This document shows, in pieces, positions 58,544 to 64,000 of a stretch of DNA of 64,000 nt. The notes under the pieces are model-generated. The model saw only the letters and a list, made by a program, of their open reading frames with translations, was not told the DNA's origin and did no database searches. A program made the position numbers and the translations under genes. The stretch comes from an uncultured Bacteroidota bacterium (GTDB taxonomy: Bacteria; Bacteroidota; Bacteroidia; Flavobacteriales_D; Sanyastnellaceae): contig CAIZGX010000064.1 in assembly GCA_903932685.1 (NCBI GenBank), positions 62,001 through 126,000 on the forward strand, written 5' to 3'. The stretch's first letter is position 1, and the number at the start of each line of letters is the position of its first letter.

Positions 58544-59548
58544 ATGATCCTACGGCAATTTTCAAGCAATCAACCTTATCTTCTGTTTGTATTGCCGTTC
58601 TTAAACCTTTTGGTCTTCGTGCCGTGCCTTTTCGGATATGTCATTCCTGAAGTGCCGCAACAATTTCCATTCGATATTATTAATTTGGAATGCGTGCTTA
58701 CACCTTGGCTCGGTGCAGGCATTGCCTGGATTGTCATTACGCTTGGAGCCATTTTGTTCAACTGGGTGTATAACAGGCACGAGCTACACAACGGACCAAC
58801 CTACGTCCCAGCGCTTGTTTTCTCGAATCTCTTCGTTGTCATTTTCCTCCTGAATCACAGCGTCACCTTCCTCTTCGCTCAGATTTTTTTAACCATGGGA
58901 GCGAATCGCTTGTTGGAAGTGTACCGACAAAAAACGGCTTTAGACCCGTATTTCCGCGCTGGATTCTGGTTCGGTTTAGCAGCGCTGTGCTTCCCGTTGT
59001 ACCTGACTTTGCTGCCCATGCTGCTTGTTGCGGTGATTTTCACCAGAGGATATAATTTCAGAGAATATATTATGCCACTAGCGGGTTTTGTATTCCCCTT
59101 CATGTATTGCTTTTCCATGCAGTATTTGTTAATGGATAACTGGAATTTCTATTTGTTCAAGCGCATTATTAGTTTGAACACGCAAGACAATTGGATGATT
59201 CATTCCTATTCAAAATTATCATTCTACGCCCTGTGTGCCTTGTCGTTACTGTTCTCTATGCAGTCACTTATTGCTTCTGGCGACCGCAACACCAACAAAA
59301 ACCGGAATTCAAAGTGGATTATTCTATTCCTTTGCTTCGCCATGCTTGGCTCGGTAACAGCGGGGTGGTTATTCTTGAATCAGCTTATTATTGAAGGGGT
59401 TGGGCTTGGACTTATTCTCTGTCTTTCCCACTGGTATTCCAATTATCGCATCTCTCTTTTCGCTCCCGCATTCTTTTATATCTCAGTGGCCGTAAGCCTT
59501 TGGATATTGATGGAACAAACACAACTCATTCCTGTGTTTCAGTGGTGA
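58544..59548 (+). CDS. DUF6427-family polytopic membrane protein
   Basis: A 334-aa protein with about eight to ten hydrophobic helices, no soluble domain. The N-terminus MILRQFSSNQPYLLFVLP and YVIPEVPQQFP match the Bacteroidetes DUF6427 family. Divergent from the DUF6341-like gene, a conserved pairing. The function is not known. Its last codons overlap the promoter of purQ. Confidence 0.82.
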   Translation: MILRQFSSNQPYLLFVLPFLNLLVFVPCLFGYVIPEVPQQFPFDIINLECVLTPWLGAGIAWIVITLGAILFNWVYNRHELHNGPTYVPALVFSNLFVVIFLLNHSVTFLFAQIFLTMGANRLLEVYRQKTALDPYFRAGFWFGLAALCFPLYLTLLPMLLVAVIFTRGYNFREYIMPLAGFVFPFMYCFSMQYLLMDNWNFYLFKRIISLNTQDNWMIHSYSKLSFYALCALSLLFSMQSLIASGDRNTNKNRNSKWIILFLCFAMLGSVTAGWLFLNQLIIEGVGLGLILCLSHWYSNYRISLFAPAFFYISVAVSLWILMEQTQLIPVFQW

Positions 59549-59559
59549 AAAGTTTAGCT

Positions 59560-59567
59560 TACTTTTG
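59560..59567 (+). promoter_or_regulatory. -7 box TACTTTTG of purQ
   Basis: A perfect TAnnTTTG sequence; a TTTC at 59537-59540 lies exactly 19 bp upstream as a weak -33. The ATG is 15 nt downstream. Confidence 0.6.
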
Positions 59568-59582
59568 CAAAAATTCTCTTCT

Positions 59583-60269
59583 ATGAAATTCGGTGTCGTA
59601 GTATTCCCTGGTAGCAATTGTGATGAAGATTTGGTGTATTCCATGTCGCACATCATGGGACAAGAAGTGGTAAAACTTTGGCACAAAGACCGCGACCTTC
59701 AAGGGTGCGACTTCGTGTTTGTTCCTGGCGGATTCAGCTACGGCGATTACTTACGCAGCGGAGCCATTGCGCGCTTTTCTCCGATTATGGAAGAAGTGGT
59801 AGCACATGCGAATCGCGGTGGGTATGTGATGGGCATTTGCAACGGATTTCAAATTTTAACAGAAGCGAAATTGCTTCCTGGAGCCTTGTTGCACAATACA
59901 TCTAGAAAATTCATTTGCAAAAATGTACATTTGAAAGCGGCTTCAACTAGCGCGGTTTTAACCGCAGGATTGGATCGCGACAAAGCATTTCAAATTCCAA
60001 TTGCTCACGGAGAAGGAAACTTCTTTGCACCAGCCGATGTGTTGAAGCAAATTGAAGACAACGATCAAGTGTTGTTCCGCTATTGCTCTGCAGACGGTGT
60101 GGTAAATGAAGACTTCAATCCGAATGGCTCATTGAACAACATCGCGGGTATTTGCAATGCAGGTAAAAATGTATTTGGAATGATGCCTCACCCCGAGCGT
60201 GCCGCCGATTTTGAATTGGAAAACACCGACGGAAGAGAAATCTTCGAAGCACTTCTCGAAAGAATTTAA
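59583..60269 (+). CDS. purQ: Phosphoribosylformylglycinamidine synthase subunit PurQ
   Basis: Glutaminase subunit of FGAM synthase in purine synthesis, 228 aa. Class I amidotransferase: nucleophile Cys in GICNGFQIL (about residue 86) and the His/Glu pair in MMPHPERA near the C-terminus. N-terminus MKFGVVVFPGSNCDED is family-typical; the track start (TTG at 59565) would lie in the promoter, so ATG 59583 is chosen. A separate purQ implies the small-subunit (PurL-PurS-PurQ) form of the enzyme; purL and purS are not in the window. Confidence 0.95.
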   Translation: MKFGVVVFPGSNCDEDLVYSMSHIMGQEVVKLWHKDRDLQGCDFVFVPGGFSYGDYLRSGAIARFSPIMEEVVAHANRGGYVMGICNGFQILTEAKLLPGALLHNTSRKFICKNVHLKAASTSAVLTAGLDRDKAFQIPIAHGEGNFFAPADVLKQIEDNDQVLFRYCSADGVVNEDFNPNGSLNNIAGICNAGKNVFGMMPHPERAADFELENTDGREIFEALLERI

Positions 60270-60275
60270 TAGTCC

Positions 60276-60283
60276 TATCTTTG
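60276..60283 (+). promoter_or_regulatory. -7 box TATCTTTG of glyS
   Basis: A perfect TAnnTTTG 8 nt before the ATG at 60292. This implies a very short leader. Confidence 0.6.
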
Positions 60284-60291
60284 CCGCCGTT

Positions 60292-61824
60292 ATGGCAGCA
60301 CAAGAAGACAAATTAAAAGCGGTAATCTCGCACGCAAAGGAATACGGATTTGTATTTCCTTCATCTGAAATTTACGATGGCCTTTCGGCCGCCTACGACT
60401 ACGGTCAGTTGGGTGTTGAATTGAAAAACAACATCAAGAACTACTGGTGGACTGCCATGACGCGCATGCACCAAAATATTGTGGGCATTGATGCTTCGAT
60501 CTTCATGCATCCAACCACATGGAAAGCAAGCGGACACGTAGATGCGTTCAACGATCCGTTGATCGACAACAAAGACAGCAAGAAGCGTTACCGCGCCGAT
60601 GTTTTGTTGGAAGATTACATGGCGAAAAGCGAAGCGAAAATCACCAAAGAAATAGAGAAGGCGAAGAGCCGTTTCGGAGATGCGTTCGATGAAGAACAAT
60701 TCCGAGCAACCAATCCGAATGTCCTTCGTGCTCAAGAGAAAATAGACGCGGTGAAAACGCGTATGAAAGTCGCTTTAGAAGAAAGCGATTTAGAAGGATT
60801 GAAGCAATTGATTGAAGACTGTGAAATTGCTGATCCAGAGACAGGATCTCGCAACTGGACAGATGTTCGTCAGTTTAACCTCATGTTCAAAACAGAGCTC
60901 GGCGCAGTAAGCGGCGATGCTGGAATTATTTATTTACGTCCAGAAACAGCGCAAGGAATTTTCGTGAATTTCTTAAACGTTCAGAAGACGGGAAGAATGA
61001 AACTTCCATTTGGAATTGCACAGATTGGAAAGGCGTTTCGCAATGAAATTATTGCGCGTCAGTTTATTTTCCGCATGCGCGAATTCGAGCAAATGGAAAT
61101 GCAATATTTCGTGAAGCCGGGTACTGAAATGGAGTGGTACAACTACTGGAAGAACGAGCGTATTAAGTGGCACAACGCTTTAGGATTGGGCGAAGGAAAT
61201 TACAAGTTCCACGACCACTTGAAGTTGGCGCACTACGCCAATGCGGCTTGCGACATTGAGTTCAACTTCCCAATGGGATTCAAAGAGTTGGAAGGAATAC
61301 ATTCTCGTACTGATTTCGATTTGAAAAAACACGAAGAATTCAGTGGGAAGAAATTGCGTTATTTCGATCCGGAAACGAACGAAAGTTTTGTTCCGTATGT
61401 GATTGAAACCTCTATCGGATTAGACCGCATGTTCTTGGCAGTGTTGTCGAGTTCGTTTGTGGAAGAGAAGTTGGAAGATGGCAGTGAGCGCACGGTTCTT
61501 CGCATTCCGGCGGCATTGGCTCCTGTGAAAGTGGCGGTATTGCCGTTGGTGAAGAAAGACGGGCTTCCAGAAAAAGCAAAAGAAATTGTAGATCTGTTGA
61601 AGTTAGACTTCAACTTACAATACGACGACAAAGACGCTATTGGTCGCAGATACAGAAGACAAGACGCTATTGGAACGCCTATTTGCGTAACCGTAGACAA
61701 CGAAACCTTGGAAGACAATTGCGTAACCATTCGTCACCGCGACAGCATGCAACAAGAGCGCATTCCGATTGCAGATTTGCATGAGGCAGTGAGGAAGGTG
61801 GTGGCGTTGAATCAGTATTTCTGA
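60292..61824 (+). CDS. glyS: Glycyl-tRNA synthetase (alpha2 type)
   Basis: 510 aa from the ATG at 60292 (MAAQEDKLKAVISHAKEYGF); the track start adds 31 residues read through purQ's end and the promoter. Class II motifs: motif 2 in AQIGKAFRNEIIARQFIFRMREF, motif 3 in ETSIGLDRMF. The single-chain archaeal/eukaryotic-type GlyRS is usual in Bacteroidetes. The TGA stop abuts the first hairpin of array J. Confidence 0.95.
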   Translation: MAAQEDKLKAVISHAKEYGFVFPSSEIYDGLSAAYDYGQLGVELKNNIKNYWWTAMTRMHQNIVGIDASIFMHPTTWKASGHVDAFNDPLIDNKDSKKRYRADVLLEDYMAKSEAKITKEIEKAKSRFGDAFDEEQFRATNPNVLRAQEKIDAVKTRMKVALEESDLEGLKQLIEDCEIADPETGSRNWTDVRQFNLMFKTELGAVSGDAGIIYLRPETAQGIFVNFLNVQKTGRMKLPFGIAQIGKAFRNEIIARQFIFRMREFEQMEMQYFVKPGTEMEWYNYWKNERIKWHNALGLGEGNYKFHDHLKLAHYANAACDIEFNFPMGFKELEGIHSRTDFDLKKHEEFSGKKLRYFDPETNESFVPYVIETSIGLDRMFLAVLSSSFVEEKLEDGSERTVLRIPAALAPVKVAVLPLVKKDGLPEKAKEIVDLLKLDFNLQYDDKDAIGRRYRRQDAIGTPICVTVDNETLEDNCVTIRHRDSMQQERIPIADLHEAVRKVVALNQYF

Positions 61825-61883
61825 GCCCTGCGGGCGAATGTTGCGAAGCAACGAATGTGCAAGCACGAATGCCTTCGGCGAAT
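61825..61883 (+). repeat. Hairpin-linker array J after glyS
   Basis: GCCCTGCGGGC, GTTGCGAAGCAAC, GTGCAAGCAC and GCCTTCGGC, each followed by GAAT. The hairpins GTTGCGAAGCAAC and GTGCAAGCAC are identical to units in array B 56 kb away. Confidence 0.88.
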
Positions 61884-61896
61884 GTCTTTTTAAAAG

Positions 61897-61934
61897 GTAA
61901 GATAGGTTAAGAAAAGGGAAGAGAGGGGAAGATA
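61897..61934 (+). repeat. Purine-rich 3'-end repeat, copy 3
   Basis: AAGAAAAGGG and AAGAGAGGGGAAGA match the tracts after rng and the hydrolase. It sits between array J and the 14-bp repeats. Confidence 0.75.
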
Positions 61935-61990
61935 TAACAACGTAGTTCCAACAACGAAGTTCTAACAACGAAGTTACAACAACGTAGTTC
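61935..61990 (-). repeat. 14-bp tandem repeat, 4 units, at the ddl 3' end
   Basis: On the ddl strand the units read GAACTACGTTGTTG, TAACTTCGTTGTTA, GAACTTCGTTGTTG and GAACTACGTTGTTA. The ddl stop TAA (61974-61976) lies in the second unit and the last codons in the first. Same family as 55704-55759. Confidence 0.85.
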
Positions 61991-62942
61991 CTAGCACCGC
62001 TGAAATCAACTCCATCTTACTCATCCCTATAACCGCTGCTTGCTGAGGAATAATAGAGGCTGCGCTGAATCCTGGAACGGTGTTGACTTCAATGACACAC
62101 GGTTCTTCGTCGGGTAACAAAAAGTCTACGCGAATCATGCCGCCGCAATTCAAGTCGGTGTAGATACGTGCAGCTAATTCCTGAACACGGGCATAATGAA
62201 ACTCACTAATTGGGGCTGGAGTAATCTCCTTGCTTTTGCCTTCGTACTTCGCTTGAAAATCGAAAAATTCAGTCTCGCTCACAATCTCTGTAACAGGCAA
62301 GGCCGTTGGCTTTCCGTTCATGACAATAACCCCACATGTGACTTCCCTTCCTGAAATAAATTCTTCCACAATAATGTCCTCGTCTTCATTGCGTGCAAGC
62401 GATATGGCATTCATAATTCCACCCTCTTCATTCACACGCGAAGTGCCTATTGAACTTCCACCACAATTCGGTTTTACGAAACATGGCAAGCCCACTTTTG
62501 CAACCACTTCTTCGGCAGTAATGACTTCTTCCTTCCGAACAACAATGGAACGTGCAACGCGATAACCCATAGCGCCCAATGTACGTGTGGTAGCTTTCTT
62601 GTTGAACGTCAACGCCATGTTCAAGACATCGCCCGTTGTATACTTCATTCCAATGGTATCGAAATATCCTTGCAGCAATCCGTTCTCTCCCGGTGTACCA
62701 TGAACAATCATGAACACCCCGTCGAACGTGGTTTTCATTCCATCAAAAACTATCGAAAAATCATTGCGATCAACTGCAACTTCCACTTCATTCACCAACG
62801 CATACCAACGCTTTTGCTCAATCACAATCTGGGTGGGCTCGAACTTCGAACGGTCAATATTCTCCATCACCATCTTCGCACTGCGCATGGAAACAACCGA
62901 CTCGCCACTATAACCCCCACAAACCACTGCAATATTTTTCAT
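61974..62942 (-). CDS. ddl: D-alanine--D-alanine ligase
   Basis: A 322-aa ATP-grasp ligase for the peptidoglycan dipeptide. The N-terminus has AVVCGGYSGESVVSMRSA. The ATP-binding loops appear as FVKPNCGGSSIGTSRV and DIIVEEFISGREVTCGV. The Mg-binding CVIEVNTVPGFSAASI replaces the common INTxPG. The final residues are encoded by the 14-bp repeat. It cooperates with class A PBP in cell-wall synthesis. Confidence 0.94.
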   Translation of the reverse strand: MKNIAVVCGGYSGESVVSMRSAKMVMENIDRSKFEPTQIVIEQKRWYALVNEVEVAVDRNDFSIVFDGMKTTFDGVFMIVHGTPGENGLLQGYFDTIGMKYTTGDVLNMALTFNKKATTRTLGAMGYRVARSIVVRKEEVITAEEVVAKVGLPCFVKPNCGGSSIGTSRVNEEGGIMNAISLARNEDEDIIVEEFISGREVTCGVIVMNGKPTALPVTEIVSETEFFDFQAKYEGKSKEITPAPISEFHYARVQELAARIYTDLNCGGMIRVDFLLPDEEPCVIEVNTVPGFSAASIIPQQAAVIGMSKMELISAVLGTTLL

Positions 62943-62998
62943 GCGTTTTTGTTTTTACAAAGATGACAATCTCCTTAACTTTCCAAAAATTATTTGTC

Positions 62999-64000
62999 GT
63001 GAAAAAATCAATTCTTTTTTCTTTCTTAGTAATAGCCACCTCTTTCGCTGCTTCTGCACAACAATTTACAATTGTTAAAGACAACGCTCATGGTGATATT
63101 GAAAACCAATGCAAGACAGGCACCTGCTGGAGTTTCGCAACAACTTCATTTATCGAATCCGAAATAATTCGCAAAGGGTACAAAGCTGTTGACCTTTCAG
63201 AAATGTACAACGTACGATTGACCTATCCAAAAAAAGCAGAGAGCTATGTGCGCTTTCAAGGCAAACAACAATTTGGTCCAGGCGGTTTAAGCCACGACGT
63301 TCTTGCCGTTATTGAAGAATACGGAATTGTTCCGGAAGAGGCTTATACAGGATTTGTATCCGGAAGTAAAGAATACGATCACACAACTTTAGATGAAAAA
63401 ATAAACAGTGTTGTAGTCGAAGCTGTTAAATCTCCAACAGCGGGATACCAAAAATATGTATCCGATATTTTAGACAACGAAATTGGCGCATTACCAACGG
63501 AATTCAAATACAACGGAGCCTTGTATACACCTGCTTCTTTCCGCGATGCCATGAAAATTAATGCAAAAGAATATGTCTGCTTAACTTCATTTACACACCA
63601 TCCTTTCTATTCGTCTTTCGTATTGGAAGTTCCAGACAACTGGGCGAAAAAATCATACTATAACCTGCCGCTCGATGAGTTTCAGCGCGTTGCAGATTTC
63701 GCTTTAGGTAAAGGGTTCACTGTTGCCTGGGATGCTGACGTAAGTGAAGAATCTTTCGATGCACAAAAAGGATTCGCATTTGTTGAATCGTTTCAAAATG
63801 AACCGACAATTGATCAAGTAAGAAGACAAGAGGCGTTCGATAGTTTCGAAACAACAGACGATCACCTCATGCATATTACAGGAACTGGTAAAGACGATAA
63901 AGGAAATGCCTACTACTTAGTGAAAAACTCATGGGGTACTGAAGGTCTTGCCAATGGCGGATTTCAATACATTTCAGTTCCTTACTTCCGTTACAAAACA
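62999..64000 (+). CDS. Secreted C1-family cysteine peptidase (aminopeptidase C/bleomycin hydrolase-like), partial
   Basis: Not in the ORF track. It starts at a GTG (62999) and runs off the right edge. The signal peptide (about 20 residues, ending AASAQ) is followed by IVKDNAHGDIENQCKTGTCWSFATTSF, with the catalytic Cys in GTCWSFA (about residue 42). The catalytic His is in DDHLMHITGTG and the Asn in YLVKNSWGTEG. About 334 residues are visible; little should be missing. Confidence 0.9.
   Translation, partial: MKKSILFSFLVIATSFAASAQQFTIVKDNAHGDIENQCKTGTCWSFATTSFIESEIIRKGYKAVDLSEMYNVRLTYPKKAESYVRFQGKQQFGPGGLSHDVLAVIEEYGIVPEEAYTGFVSGSKEYDHTTLDEKINSVVVEAVKSPTAGYQKYVSDILDNEIGALPTEFKYNGALYTPASFRDAMKINAKEYVCLTSFTHHPFYSSFVLEVPDNWAKKSYYNLPLDEFQRVADFALGKGFTVAWDADVSEESFDAQKGFAFVESFQNEPTIDQVRRQEAFDSFETTDDHLMHITGTGKDDKGNAYYLVKNSWGTEGLANGGFQYISVPYFRYKT

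Overview
The window is a chromosomal segment of a Bacteroidota bacterium, most likely class Flavobacteriia (Flavobacteriales, Cryomorphaceae/Crocinitomicaceae-like). Four things point there. Promoters are of the Bacteroidetes type (TTTG, about 19 bp, TAnnTTTG) and there is almost no Shine-Dalgarno sequence. The type IX secretion (T9SS) regulator PorX is present, together with several large secreted proteins carrying T9SS C-terminal sorting domains. Lineage-typical families occur (DUF4175, DUF6427, DUF6934, the tiny AURKAIP1/COX24-like protein beside RNase G). Gene order such as mutY-ssb and HU-TPR-small basic protein-rng also fits. The genome is compact: several convergent pairs share CTAG/CTAA stop overlaps and some start codons sit only 4-8 nt from the -7 box.

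Layout. 0-5.3 kb: ssb (partial), mutY, HU, a TPR protein, a 31-aa ribosomal-type protein, RNase G and an HD-domain protein. 5.3-13.7 kb is the accessory region: two big T9SS-secreted proteins, an IS200-like Y1 transposase with flanking hairpins and an 83-bp repeat that recurs elsewhere, an MNT/HEPN toxin-antitoxin pair plus a relic of a second antitoxin, and an outer-membrane protein. 13.8-20.4 kb: scoAB, a class A penicillin-binding protein with an unexpected Cys-rich insert, uvrC and an NAD-dependent epimerase. 20.4-20.8 kb: two strong terminators with a 17-codon ORF between them. 20.8-36.5 kb: TPR protein, Ig-like lipoprotein, fRMsr, gcvP, alanine dehydrogenase, tsaE, porX, a delta-60-repeat secreted protein, DedA, lpd, yraN. 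36.5-48.6 kb: a PKD-type secreted protein, DUF502, EamA, GH16, gamma-carbonic anhydrase, carboxyltransferase, RsbW-like kinase, DUF4175, aldehyde dehydrogenase. 48.7-64 kb: tRNA-Gln, dxr, pheT, tRNA-Pro, an XRE-MNT/HepT toxin-antitoxin operon, rlmF, a DUF6934 pair, DUF1456, a hydrolase, DUF6341/DUF6427, purQ, glyS, ddl and a partial C1 peptidase.

Most genes are housekeeping (DNA repair, translation, glycine cleavage/lipoamide, isoprenoid and cell-wall synthesis, ketone-body and acyl-CoA metabolism). porX fits with the four or five T9SS cargo proteins.

The most striking non-coding signal is a family of modular hairpin arrays at gene 3' ends: runs of 2-7 short, different, near-perfect hairpins separated by a constant 4-nt linker (GAAT, GAGG/GAAG or TCAA, depending on the array). 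In most cases the stop codon of the adjacent gene lies in or touches the first linker or hairpin. Two further 3'-end repeat types accompany them: a purine tract (AAGAGAGGGGAAG) and a 14-bp GAACTWCGTTGTTR tandem repeat into which the stop codons of rlmF and ddl fall. I do not recognise this as a described repeat class, and it is the main candidate for something new here.
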